Assembly (NCBI GenBank): GCA_030697615.1
Contig: JAUYPK010000083.1
Coordinates: 1-20,737 of the forward strand
DNA length: 20,737 nucleotides
Direction of reading: 5' to 3'
Source of the DNA: Microcaldota archaeon
GTDB taxonomy: Archaea > Micrarchaeota > Micrarchaeia > Norongarragalinales > UBA8480
A program made the translations under genes and the position numbers. The notes below the pieces were generated by a model. That model had not been told where the DNA came from and did no database searches. It saw only the letters and a list, made by a program, of their open reading frames with translations. Shown piece after piece: positions 7,223-15,276 of this stretch (position 1 is the stretch's first letter; each line of letters begins with the position of its first letter).

Positions 7223-7230
7223 TTTTTTCT
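7223..7230 (+). terminator. T-run after the antitoxin gene
   Basis: A run of six T residues (TTTTTTCT) directly follows the stop codon, without a preceding hairpin. It is a plausible archaeal T-rich terminator at a convergent gene boundary. Confidence 0.35.
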
Positions 7231-7235
7231 AGTTT

Positions 7236-7700
7236 TCACCTTATTTGATAAGGGAATTCATCGTCGTCTGCGCTTGGGGTTGAAGCTAGTACAAGTATGA
7301 TGTCGCTGGGTTTTCCAGCCACTACTGCGTGAGCTATTCTTGGCTTAACCCAAACTGCAACTGGCTTATCTGCACGTGCTATGATTGTTTCTTTTTTCTT
7401 TGTCTCAATATCTTCGAGCTTAATTGTAAGGTCGCCGACAACTGGAATCATCAATTCATTCTTTTTCTCATGATAGTGGTTACCAGCAGCGTTTCCCTTT
7501 TTTAAAAACCTAACAAAGTAAGCGTAACGCGTCTTGAACCCATTAACTCGCGGATACCGCTCGTCGTATGCAACGATTAATTCCCTACCTGGCTTAACCG
7601 CTTTTGAACGAGGTTTAATGTGGTAAATTGTGCACAGCTTTCGTTTTTCTATTTTAAGCGGTTTTGAATAGTATTCGATAGGTGGAAGTTTTGATTCCAT
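7236..7700 (-). CDS. Cupin protein, sugar ketoisomerase/epimerase-like
   Basis: The 154-residue protein is a single-domain cupin. The metal-site motif GNHYHEKKNELMIPVVGDL (about residues 73-91) supplies HxH and Glu/Asn positions. The second motif is around VAVWVKPRIAHAVVAG. The C-terminal STPSADDDEFPYQI resembles the end of the FdtA/QdtA/WxcM-like family, which isomerises or epimerises dTDP-4-keto-6-deoxyhexoses for glycan synthesis. I infer a nucleotide-sugar or related carbohydrate role; a plain metal-binding cupin of another function is possible. It starts 40 bp after the PEP-domain gene on the same strand and may be co-transcribed. No sugar-nucleotide biosynthesis genes are nearby to confirm the role. 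Confidence 0.65.
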   Translation of the reverse strand: MESKLPPIEYYSKPLKIEKRKLCTIYHIKPRSKAVKPGRELIVAYDERYPRVNGFKTRYAYFVRFLKKGNAAGNHYHEKKNELMIPVVGDLTIKLEDIETKKKETIIARADKPVAVWVKPRIAHAVVAGKPSDIILVLASTPSADDDEFPYQIR

Positions 7701-7740
7701 GTTATTTACTTAGTAAAGCAGAAGAGGTTAAAAAAAGCTA

Positions 7741-9195
7741 CTAAATCTTTTTCACAGTGCCTTTATCCGCGTCAACTTCAACCACGTCGCCGTCTTTTAG
7801 CATTTTTGTTGCGTTGCCTGTTCCAATGATGCATGGCAACCCGAGCTCTCGCGAGACAATTGCAGCGTGGCAAGTAATGCCGCCTTCATCTGTAACAATT
7901 GCACAAGCGCGTTTCATTGCAGGGACAAAAGTTGGAGTAGTGTTCTTTGCAACTAGTACGTCGCCTTGCTGCACTTTAGCCAGTTCGCTTACTTCGTTGA
8001 CAACTTTTACCGTTCCAATTGCCTTGCCTTTAACTGCAGCAACTCCTTTTACTTCTCCAGAATTTTTAATATGTTCGCGCTCTATGTGTAGGGATTTCAT
8101 TAGTGCTTCACTTTCACTCCCGTTAAGTACATACGCGTTTTGTCCACTTAGAAGAATAGTGCAGTTGCGCTGGCGGTCAGCGATTAACTTTTCATATTCC
8201 AGTTTTCCAGTGAGGCTAGCTTCAACTTCTTCAAATGTCAAGTATTTCACTTGGTTTAGTGCAATTCCTAGCTTCTTTGCAAGGTTTACAAAATGAGGTG
8301 CAGATGCTTTGTTTCCAAGTCCGAATAAACTCTCGCCGTAAATGCGCAAGTAAATTCCCTTTCTAAACAGTGCAATCAATTCAGGGTCAAGTGAATACTT
8401 TGCAATTACTTCGCCTGCTTTTTTGTCCACTTTTGCTTGAAACGCTTGTTTATCGCTAAGTTTTTGCTTGAGTGATTCGAGGGTTTCCCCAAGTAGCGGA
8501 TTATTTTCTTCCAGCCACGTTTCAAACGGTGGAATTGGGTCGTCCATGTAAAAATAAGCAAATCCAAACTCTTCGAAGTGGCGTTTTAACATTTCGTTAA
8601 CTTGTGCTTCGCTTGCATTACTTTCCTTTATTTTTATCACAATTTCCAGCAGGTTTAATTCCTGTTCGAATTGAAGCGTTGGCTTATGCGGAACCGCTAG
8701 TTCAATCATGTCACTCTCGTCGCTTACATTTTTCCCAATCTGCAACGCTAAGCTACTGCACACTTCTATAACTGAGCTTACTGCGGTGCATGCAATTTCG
8801 TGTTTTTTCATGAACTCTTTTAAGTATTGCAGTGAATCTTCGCTGCGGTGGCTTTTGCAGTAATTTCCAAAATCTTCGTAAGCGGTTTCAACTTTTTTCA
8901 ACATTTCCTCTATCTGGTTTTTTGATTGGAGTGACTCGCTTAGGTTTTTTCGCAGTTCTTCCATTTCGCTTTTAACCCGTAGCATCACCCAATCTCTTCC
9001 TTTTGAATTAACTAGTACGTGTTCAAACCTACTTCCGATAAACTGCGGATAAAGCACGGGGTAGTTAATCGTCAAGTGATAAAAGCCAAAGTAAAACGGT
9101 AAATTACGGCCAGCAAACTCAAACCAATTTACGTGAAGTGCATCTGGAGAATGTTGCTTCACGCTTTCAACAGTTGCAGGAGAATAGATTTTCAT
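7741..9195 (-). CDS. PEP-utilising swivelling (phosphohistidine) domain protein with an unassigned N-terminus
   Basis: The last 90 residues of this 484-residue protein are a PEP-utilising mobile domain. The phosphorylatable His (about 443) lies in GGITCHAAIVSRELGLP, the signature of PEP synthase, PPDK and Enzyme I, and the end is DGDVVEVDADKGTVKKI. The ATP-grasp domain and PEP/pyruvate TIM barrel of those enzymes are absent. Instead about 390 residues form a mainly helical region, with a coiled-coil-like stretch (SEMEELRKNLSESLQSKNQI). The His may be phosphorylated by an enzyme encoded elsewhere, or the unit may work as part of a PEP synthase-like complex. I chose ATG 9195; GTG 9204 is 26 bp from a TATA-like box (9226-9233) and is also possible. 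Confidence 0.75.
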   Translation of the reverse strand: MKIYSPATVESVKQHSPDALHVNWFEFAGRNLPFYFGFYHLTINYPVLYPQFIGSRFEHVLVNSKGRDWVMLRVKSEMEELRKNLSESLQSKNQIEEMLKKVETAYEDFGNYCKSHRSEDSLQYLKEFMKKHEIACTAVSSVIEVCSSLALQIGKNVSDESDMIELAVPHKPTLQFEQELNLLEIVIKIKESNASEAQVNEMLKRHFEEFGFAYFYMDDPIPPFETWLEENNPLLGETLESLKQKLSDKQAFQAKVDKKAGEVIAKYSLDPELIALFRKGIYLRIYGESLFGLGNKASAPHFVNLAKKLGIALNQVKYLTFEEVEASLTGKLEYEKLIADRQRNCTILLSGQNAYVLNGSESEALMKSLHIEREHIKNSGEVKGVAAVKGKAIGTVKVVNEVSELAKVQQGDVLVAKNTTPTFVPAMKRACAIVTDEGGITCHAAIVSRELGLPCIIGTGNATKMLKDGDVVEVDADKGTVKKI

Positions 9196-9225
9196 TTCAA
9201 ACACACTAATTCTTACTTTTTTGGT

Positions 9226-9233
9226 TTTTATAT
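9226..9233 (-). promoter_or_regulatory. TATA-like box for the PEP-domain gene
   Basis: ATATAAAA on the minus strand lies 26 bp from a GTG (9204) and 35 bp from the chosen ATG (9195). Confidence 0.45.
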
Positions 9234-9239
9234 GTTGAA

Positions 9240-9253
9240 CCGCTAAACAGCGG
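9240..9253. repeat. Perfect inverted repeat between divergent genes
   Basis: CCGCT-AAAC-AGCGG lies between the TATA-like boxes of the PEP-domain gene and map. It is GC-rich in an AT-rich gap. It could be an operator shared by both promoters; a chance hairpin of five pairs cannot be excluded. Confidence 0.35.
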
Positions 9254-9266
9254 CTCGTGCGATGTG

Positions 9267-9274
9267 TATAATAT
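9267..9274 (+). promoter_or_regulatory. TATA-like box for map
   Basis: TATAATAT is centred about 29 bp before the map ATG at 9299, giving a transcript with almost no leader. Confidence 0.5.
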
Positions 9275-9298
9275 TGTTTTAGTATCTTTAATTCACTT

Positions 9299-10210
9299 AT
9301 GGAAAAAGAAATTTACGATAAATATGTTAAAGCTGGACAAATTGCATCCCAGGTTCAAGAGCTTGCAATGAAAAACGCCAAGCCTGGCAAAAAACTCCTA
9401 GAGTTAGCGGATGAACTTGAAAAGAAAACAATTGAACTCGGCGGAGAAATAGCGTTTCCAGCCAACCTTTCACGCAACCATGAAGCAGCTCACTACACTC
9501 CAAGTTTCAATGACGAACTTACAATTGGCGAAAAAGACGTGCTTAAGGTTGATGTTGGCGTACACGTTGACGGCTACATTGCAGACTGTGCGTTTACCTT
9601 AGATTTTTCAGGCGAACACGGCAAGCTTGTTGAGGCAAGTGCAGCTGCATTGCAAACCGCTGTTTCAATGGCAAAGCCAGGCGTCAATGTTCGAAGCATT
9701 GGCAAAGCAATTGAAACTGAAATTATGAAGCGTGGTTTAAAGCCAATTTCAAACCTTTCGGGGCACCGCGTTGAACAGTTTTTCCTCCATGCTGGCGAAA
9801 ATATGCCAAACGTAGAAAGCGGTAACTACGTTTTACAAGAAGGTGACACTTTTGCAATTGAACCATTTGCAACAAATGGATACGGCGAAATAGTTGAAGG
9901 TGGGGACGTTGAGATTTTCATGCTTGCAAGTCACCATCTACGCGCGCGTATGCCGTCCACAAGAAAAGTGCTTGAAGTGATAGTTGAAAAATATCCTGAA
10001 TTGCCGTTTGCAAAACGTTGGCTGCATAATGCGTTGCCAGAAGTTGCAGAGTTTTCAATGAACGCCGCGTTTCGCGAGCTTCAGTTGAACGGCGTGCTTC
10101 ATCCATATCCAGTTCTTGTAGAAAAAGCAAAGGGGCTCGTGTCACAAGCTGAAACTACAATTATAGTAACAGAAGATGGCTGCGTGCCAACTGTACCTGT
10201 TCGGTTGTAA
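9299..10210 (+). CDS. map: Methionine aminopeptidase, type II
   Basis: It removes the initiator methionine from nascent proteins in the cytoplasm. The 303-residue length is normal for archaeal type II enzymes (about 295). All five metal ligands are visible: D85 and D96 (VDVGVHVDGYIAD), H156 (LSGHRVEQ), E188 (FAIEPFAT) and E285 (QAETTII). The substrate-site His is in AHYTP (H65). The insert around residues 215-275, a winged-helix-like subdomain, marks type II. It is divergent from the PEP-domain gene and has its own TATA-like box at 9267. Nothing suggests damage. Confidence 0.97.
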   Translation: MEKEIYDKYVKAGQIASQVQELAMKNAKPGKKLLELADELEKKTIELGGEIAFPANLSRNHEAAHYTPSFNDELTIGEKDVLKVDVGVHVDGYIADCAFTLDFSGEHGKLVEASAAALQTAVSMAKPGVNVRSIGKAIETEIMKRGLKPISNLSGHRVEQFFLHAGENMPNVESGNYVLQEGDTFAIEPFATNGYGEIVEGGDVEIFMLASHHLRARMPSTRKVLEVIVEKYPELPFAKRWLHNALPEVAEFSMNAAFRELQLNGVLHPYPVLVEKAKGLVSQAETTIIVTEDGCVPTVPVRL

Positions 10211-10212
10211 TT

Positions 10213-10251
10213 TATGGTGTGTAGGGTGTCAAACCAACACAAAACACCATA
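10213..10251 (+). terminator. Long hairpin after map
   Basis: Eight-base arms TATGGTGT (10213-10220) and ACACCATA (10244-10251) are perfect complements. An inner GTGT/ACAC extends the stem after a three-base internal mismatch, leaving a loop of about seven bases. It starts three bases after the map stop. It could be a terminator, an mRNA 3'-end stabiliser or a protein-binding palindrome; there is no T-run after it. Confidence 0.45.
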
Positions 10252-10285
10252 ACGCGTTAAAGTAACTACTTTATAGGGACAACGC

Positions 10286-10292
10286 TTAAATA
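10286..10292 (+). promoter_or_regulatory. TATA-like box for the surface protein
   Basis: TTAAATA is centred about 24 bp before the ATG at 10313. This favours that start over an in-frame TTG at 10301. Confidence 0.45.
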
Positions 10293-10312
10293 GTAGTGTT
10301 TTGCTTAACTTT

Positions 10313-12901
10313 ATGCAAAACATGAATAAACCATTTAACTTAGGTATTAACTTCAGTGTATTATTTTTATCCCTATTTGCATTGGTATTTTTAGCAGTGC
10401 CGGTAGTTGCTGCACCTGCGGCTTTTCCAGGCTGTGCTCCAAGTGGGCCAACTGTAGAATGTGTAATTTCATCTAACACAGTTATTTCTTCAGCGTTTAA
10501 CAATGATGTTTTCCAATATGGCCGACTTGTTATTGACCCGACGGTTAGCTTATCTTTTTCTCCAATTAGTGACATTTACCAAAACGGGAGTAACATAACT
10601 ATAATTGCACAGCGGATAGAAATCGCTGGCAACATCGCTGTAGATGCCGGTTCTGGTGTTAGTCCGTGGGTTTTAAACGGTGGAAATGGCGGTTCACTTA
10701 ACTTAATTGCTAAGCAAGGTCTTTTCACCGCAGTTGGAAGTCAATTAACTGCTAGAGGGGGCAATGGGTCAACTTCGGCTTGTTTAGCTGGAAACGGTGG
10801 CAGCGGTGGAAAGATTAGTTTACGTACAGTTCCAGGCGCATCAGTTTCACTTCTAGGTACTTATAATGTTTCAGGCGGGTTAGGTGCAACTCTACCAGTT
10901 GCGGATAATTGTACAACTGCAAACGGCACAAACGGAGCGCTAGGCGTTTTTGAAACAACTTCTTACACTCCTTCTGTTGTTGACTTTTTCCTAGCTGAAC
11001 CAGATGGCACGCCGGTTCCAATCCCAATAATTCCAGGTTTAATATACCTTCCAGTTGGCATTTTATCCGGAGCTAACCAAACAGTTGTTATAAACGCAGT
11101 TGACGAATTCAGCGACGCAATTGTACCAACAAGTTCAACTTGGACATCAAGTAACTCTTCAATTGCAACTATCATTCAGCTAAATTCAACTCACGTTCAA
11201 GTGGTTGGCCATTTAGTTGGAGATGCAAATATAACCGTAAGGATAAACGGGGTTGAGAAGAGTTTCACGGTTAACGTTGTACCGGGCGAACTTGATTATA
11301 TTACTGTAACTCCGCCTTCAAACACTTCGCTTGTTTACGGACAAATCGCCACGCTTAAAGTTAACGCTTTCGATGCAGCTGGAAATAGTATAATTCCAAA
11401 CACTTACCACAGCGAAATCGGTTTAATTAGTTTTGAAGTTGTCCAAGGTGCTTTGCTTGGAAACGTCTCTTCGTGTTTGTCAACTCCGTCTTGTAGGTTC
11501 GCAAACAGGACTGGCGGCTACCCGGTTACTTTCCAAGCTGCAAGTAAGCCAGGCGTTGCAACTCTGCGCATAACCCGAGGTTCGCAAGTTGTAGACACTA
11601 ACTTTACAATTTCAATGCCGCTTTTTGCAGTTGCGGCTATAAACTTACTTCCGTTAAATCCAACTGTTACTTCGGGTTCAAGTGTTAACTTTATTGTCAA
11701 CGGTTTAGACGCAGACGGCGACGAAGCTGCTTTTAATGCGAGTTCATGGAGCGTGGCAAACGTTACCGGAACTGCTAATATTAATTCCAACGGCACGCTA
11801 ATCGCAGGGCTGCCTGGATCCGTGACTGTAAGCGCTACTTTGAATGGGTTAGTTAATTCAACAAACGTAGTTATAGTGCTTGGACAAGCTAATCACTTTG
11901 CTATAAATGGACCAACAACTGTGGTTGCTGGTCAGGCAATTGCATTTACCGCGTTGCTTCAAGATCAAGGCAACAACAATTTATCCGCTTACAATGGACA
12001 AGTTCCACAAGTAGTTTGGTCAACGTCAAGCGGCACAATTTACCCCAACGCTACGCTAGTTGCAACAACTGCTGGAAGCGTAACTGTAACAGCTACGTTA
12101 TTACAAAACCCAGCTGTACGTGGCACTTACGTTGTTTTAGTAACTCCGGGAGATGTTGTTGGGCTTGGAGTTGCAGAAAGCGGTTCGGGAATACAAGTTG
12201 GCAACACTTATGTATTAACCGCAAGTTTAGTTGACAAGTATGGAAACCGCGTTGCTGACACCGATGCAACTTGGACGATTCTAAACGCAACTGGAACCGC
12301 GACGCTTAGCGGCAGGTTAATTACCCCTACAAAAGTTGGCTACGTTACCGTGTACGCTGTTTCACTTACAAACCCAGCTTTAACTGCAACTGGCGTATTT
12401 ACAATAACTGCCGGCCAGCCAACTTCAATAACAATTGCGCCTCCATCTGCATCAATTAGGCCAGGAAACATAGTTACGTTTTCAATTCAGGCACACGATG
12501 CTTTTGGCAACAGCTACGTTTACCAAAATACAAACGCTTCGTGGGTGGTTTCAAACACTGGAATAGCGGTAATTTCAAACAATGGTATCCTAACCGCCCT
12601 TGGTCCGGGGTCAGTAACCGTAACTGCAACTATTGGTTTAGTTTCAAAGTCAGTTACAGTAACTGTGCTTGAATCACTTGACAGGCAAGCTCAAGTTGCT
12701 GCAGGGTTTTCAACTCAACTTGCAACAACCACTGTTCCTGGACAGCAACCGCGTGTTTCAATTAACACTGGCACTGCAAGCGGCACTGGTTTGTTAAGCG
12801 GCTTCTTCACAGCTGGAGCAGACAGCGACATGCTTCTACTTGGCGCACTTGCACTTCTCCTTGTAGGTATGGTTGCCTATTGGATAAGCGGAAGAAGCTA
12901 A
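10313..12901 (+). CDS. Large secreted surface protein with Ig-like (Big) repeats
   Basis: The 862-residue protein is exported and probably anchored. The N-terminus has a classic signal peptide (about 1-34, hydrophobic FSVLFLSLFALVFLAVPVVA ending in Ala-Ala). A Gly/Asn-rich region (about 40-225, repeats such as GGNGGSLNLIA and GGNGSTSACLAGNGGSGGK) looks like a right-handed beta-helix. From about 235 to 795 there are roughly five or six bacterial Ig-like (Big_2-type) modules, each with a 'W..SN...A.I..NG.L.A...G..TVTA' signature. A C-terminal helix (MLLLGALALLLVGMVAYWIS) ends in a short basic tail. Many N-x-S/T sequons imply N-glycosylation. An adhesin or S-layer-associated role is inferred. 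ATG 10313 is set by the TATA box. Confidence 0.85.
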   Translation: MQNMNKPFNLGINFSVLFLSLFALVFLAVPVVAAPAAFPGCAPSGPTVECVISSNTVISSAFNNDVFQYGRLVIDPTVSLSFSPISDIYQNGSNITIIAQRIEIAGNIAVDAGSGVSPWVLNGGNGGSLNLIAKQGLFTAVGSQLTARGGNGSTSACLAGNGGSGGKISLRTVPGASVSLLGTYNVSGGLGATLPVADNCTTANGTNGALGVFETTSYTPSVVDFFLAEPDGTPVPIPIIPGLIYLPVGILSGANQTVVINAVDEFSDAIVPTSSTWTSSNSSIATIIQLNSTHVQVVGHLVGDANITVRINGVEKSFTVNVVPGELDYITVTPPSNTSLVYGQIATLKVNAFDAAGNSIIPNTYHSEIGLISFEVVQGALLGNVSSCLSTPSCRFANRTGGYPVTFQAASKPGVATLRITRGSQVVDTNFTISMPLFAVAAINLLPLNPTVTSGSSVNFIVNGLDADGDEAAFNASSWSVANVTGTANINSNGTLIAGLPGSVTVSATLNGLVNSTNVVIVLGQANHFAINGPTTVVAGQAIAFTALLQDQGNNNLSAYNGQVPQVVWSTSSGTIYPNATLVATTAGSVTVTATLLQNPAVRGTYVVLVTPGDVVGLGVAESGSGIQVGNTYVLTASLVDKYGNRVADTDATWTILNATGTATLSGRLITPTKVGYVTVYAVSLTNPALTATGVFTITAGQPTSITIAPPSASIRPGNIVTFSIQAHDAFGNSYVYQNTNASWVVSNTGIAVISNNGILTALGPGSVTVTATIGLVSKSVTVTVLESLDRQAQVAAGFSTQLATTTVPGQQPRVSINTGTASGTGLLSGFFTAGADSDMLLLGALALLLVGMVAYWISGRS

Positions 12902-12957
12902 ACTTGTTTTTCGGTGTGTCTTTTCTTTCTTCTTTTCTACTTGGTTTTTTTCCTTTG
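12902..12957 (+). terminator. Pyrimidine-rich terminator after the surface-protein gene
   Basis: About 50 bases directly after the stop are almost all T and C, including runs of five and seven T residues, and there is no hairpin. This is a good candidate for archaeal T-rich termination. Confidence 0.5.
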
Positions 12958-12966
12958 GCGTAAAAG

Positions 12967-12974
12967 TTTAAAAA
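12967..12974 (+). promoter_or_regulatory. TATA-like box for the gene at 13005
   Basis: TTTAAAAA lies about 35 bp before the ATG, just after the T-rich terminator. Confidence 0.45.
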
Positions 12975-13004
12975 CACTGGCTGTTTTATCTTTTCTAACC
13001 TATT

Positions 13005-14111
13005 ATGCCTGAAAAACAAAAGCAGATTGAAAAGCCAGTTGTTAAAAACGACGCTGGTTTCTTCACTGAAGAGCTGAACAAAAAACTTCCAATTCTGTTT
13101 GTATCACTAGTTTTCTTCCTTCTTGCCTGCTATACGTTTATTTCAACTGGCATAACTTTTTCGTACATTTTTGATTTCAGTAGCGCGTTAACAAACCCGA
13201 CTCAGCTTATTTCACTTCAATCCATAATATTTGCAGTTGTATTTTCAATTGCGCTTAGCTTATCTGCCTTTTTTGGATTTGGGCTTAAAATGCCACAAGC
13301 AGCTATTCCAATTGTATTGTTTGGATTAATTGGGTTAGTTTCTTTTGTAGTTTTGCCTGGCTACGCTCCGCTTTTCCTAGTTTTTGGGCTTGCTTTTGGT
13401 GCAAGCGCAATTTTTGCATCTAAAAAAGAAAAGTTTGACTTCGACTCTTTTTCAACATCAACGCGCCGTGCATTAACTGTATTTGTCATATTAGCTGTTT
13501 TGTTTTCAATTGTAAAAATTGAGCTGAACAAAGACGCTTATTTTGACCAGTTTTTAACCGGCGCAGCTTCGCTTTCGCCACAGCTTGCAAAACAAGTTTT
13601 GCCGCTTTGCGTCCAGCCGTTTTCAAAGGTTAATGCTGAAGATGTTGTTCCACGAAGCGCGTCGGATTTACAAGCACAAGCTAGTTATGACCAGTGTAGA
13701 ACCGTAATGATAGCGAGTGCTGGAAGCTCAGCTGGTAATTTAGAGCAGACTATTCCGTCTTTTTCCCAGCTCAGTGCAGCTGACCAAACTCAGTTACAAG
13801 ACCAAACCCGTGCTGCAACGTTGCAAAGCGTAAGGCAACTAATCAATGGGTTAGTTTCGCAGTTGGAAAGCACCGCCGTGCAAGACGAGTTAGCCAATTT
13901 CAAGCCATCAAAGCGGGACTTGGATGAACTACGCACTCAGCTCAGTGCAGTTTCTTACTTCCAATTAGTTGAAAATTACTTCTCCATATTTATTGGCTTC
14001 ATCATATTTTCCCTACTCTCAGTATTCACATCAGTAGCTAAATTCATAAGCTACCCAATAAACTACATAATACTCAAAGCCAGCGAATTAAAAATAGAAG
14101 CGAAGGAATAA
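13005..14111 (+). CDS. Six-helix membrane protein of unknown function
   Basis: I do not recognise a family. The 368-residue protein has about five membrane segments in the N-terminal half (about 28-50, 70-92, 98-117, 119-137 and 155-173). A large, probably external, polar domain follows (about 174-323) with two cysteines (C202, C231) that could form a disulfide, and many Gln/Ser residues. A last membrane helix lies at about 324-348, before a short basic tail. It follows the surface-protein gene on the same strand with its own promoter, so it may be an envelope component. The nearby CcdA/redoxin pair would fit a disulfide in the external domain, but that link is speculative. Confidence 0.75.
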   Translation: MPEKQKQIEKPVVKNDAGFFTEELNKKLPILFVSLVFFLLACYTFISTGITFSYIFDFSSALTNPTQLISLQSIIFAVVFSIALSLSAFFGFGLKMPQAAIPIVLFGLIGLVSFVVLPGYAPLFLVFGLAFGASAIFASKKEKFDFDSFSTSTRRALTVFVILAVLFSIVKIELNKDAYFDQFLTGAASLSPQLAKQVLPLCVQPFSKVNAEDVVPRSASDLQAQASYDQCRTVMIASAGSSAGNLEQTIPSFSQLSAADQTQLQDQTRAATLQSVRQLINGLVSQLESTAVQDELANFKPSKRDLDELRTQLSAVSYFQLVENYFSIFIGFIIFSLLSVFTSVAKFISYPINYIILKASELKIEAKE

Positions 14112-14143
14112 AAGCGAAAAGAGAGCGGAAGAGCGCGTTGTGA

Positions 14144-15262
14144 TCATCCGAACGTAAACGTGTAGAGCTTAAACCCTTTTCCAGCAACGTCAATTGTAAT
14201 CTTCTGTGGCTTGTAAGTGTCCTTATTCACTAAACTATAAAGTCGCTCGTTGCCAGTATGTACTGTTGCTGTATTGTTTACAACTTGAGCATCAAACCCA
14301 GTGCTGTTTTGTTGCAACTGCACTTCGTCGAGTAAAATTTCAAGCGTAGCGTTTCCACCCGCTACTATGTTTAAGTTTTTTGCCTGAAATATAAGCACAA
14401 CTTTTCCAGTGTCAGAAACTAGTTCCATGTTATCTGGGTTATTTTTCCAACTTCCGTTAAAATAAACTAAACTTGTCCAAGTTACATTTGGAAGTGAATA
14501 GTTCACCACTTGACCATTTTGAAAACCTTCGATGTTGCCAAGTGGAGTCCTAGCAAACTGATGGCCTAAGTATATTTCGCTTGAACCTAGCTTAGTGTTA
14601 TCCACTTGTGGTGAAGATATGCTTGGCGAAATTAAGTTGCCCATTTCAATGGAGGTATTGCGCTCAATAAGCAGCTTTTGGATTTCTTCTTCTATTTCTG
14701 CATAATTTCCTTCCCCAATATGGTCATAGCGGATAAAACCATTTATGTCAATTAAATAGTGGCGTGGCCAGTAGCGATTTTGATAAGCGTTCCAAGTGCC
14801 GTGGTCATTGTCCAGCACAACTGGATAAGTTAAGTTAAACTTTTCAACTGCCATTTGTACGTTGGTGTAATTTTTTTCAAATTCAAATTCTGGTGAATGA
14901 ACTCCGAGTATTACGAGCCCTTGATTTTTGTATTTCTCATACCAGCCTTCAAGATACGGTAGTGTTCGTATGCAGTTTATGCACGAATAAGTCCAGAAGT
15001 CAAGCAGAACTACTTTGCCTCGCAGATCAGTTAATTTCAACCCTTTTGGTGCATTAATGTAATAATTATCAATGCCAACTAATTCAGGCGCTTTTTGTAA
15101 CAGTGAGTTTTGTTGAGGGTCAGCATCTAAACTAGGATTGTAATTGTTATAGTTGTTGTTTGTGCTTACTTGCGCTTTGAAAGACTGCACGTAAAAAATA
15201 GCTGCAGCTATAACCACTATTGCTATTGCCAAGGTTATTGGGCTACTTAATTTAATGTTCAT
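14144..15262 (-). CDS. Membrane-anchored thioredoxin-like protein, DipZ C-terminal type
   Basis: The 372-residue protein has an N-terminal anchor (about 8-27) and an Asn-rich linker, then an AhpC/TlpA-type redoxin domain (about 60-205). The active site is CINC (C94/C97) in FWTYSCINCIRTLPYL, exactly the context of the DipZ redoxin. NRYWPRHYLIDINGFIRYDH supplies the cis-Pro side. Residues about 225-372 form a beta-rich domain (LGHQFARTPLGNIEGFQ) matching the carbohydrate-module-like C-terminus of mycobacterial DipZ. It acts outside the membrane, reducing disulfides or peroxides. It starts 14 bp after the ccdA stop, so the pair is a split version of the fused DipZ protein. Substrates are unknown. 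Confidence 0.88.
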   Translation of the reverse strand: MNIKLSSPITLAIAIVVIAAAIFYVQSFKAQVSTNNNYNNYNPSLDADPQQNSLLQKAPELVGIDNYYINAPKGLKLTDLRGKVVLLDFWTYSCINCIRTLPYLEGWYEKYKNQGLVILGVHSPEFEFEKNYTNVQMAVEKFNLTYPVVLDNDHGTWNAYQNRYWPRHYLIDINGFIRYDHIGEGNYAEIEEEIQKLLIERNTSIEMGNLISPSISSPQVDNTKLGSSEIYLGHQFARTPLGNIEGFQNGQVVNYSLPNVTWTSLVYFNGSWKNNPDNMELVSDTGKVVLIFQAKNLNIVAGGNATLEILLDEVQLQQNSTGFDAQVVNNTATVHTGNERLYSLVNKDTYKPQKITIDVAGKGFKLYTFTFG

Positions 15263-15276
15263 GTTTTAATTCAATT

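Noticed and set aside
10099..10575. Minus-strand open frame of 158 codons
   Set aside because: It crosses the map 3' end, the hairpin, the promoter and the signal peptide region of the surface protein on the other strand. No recognisable domain.
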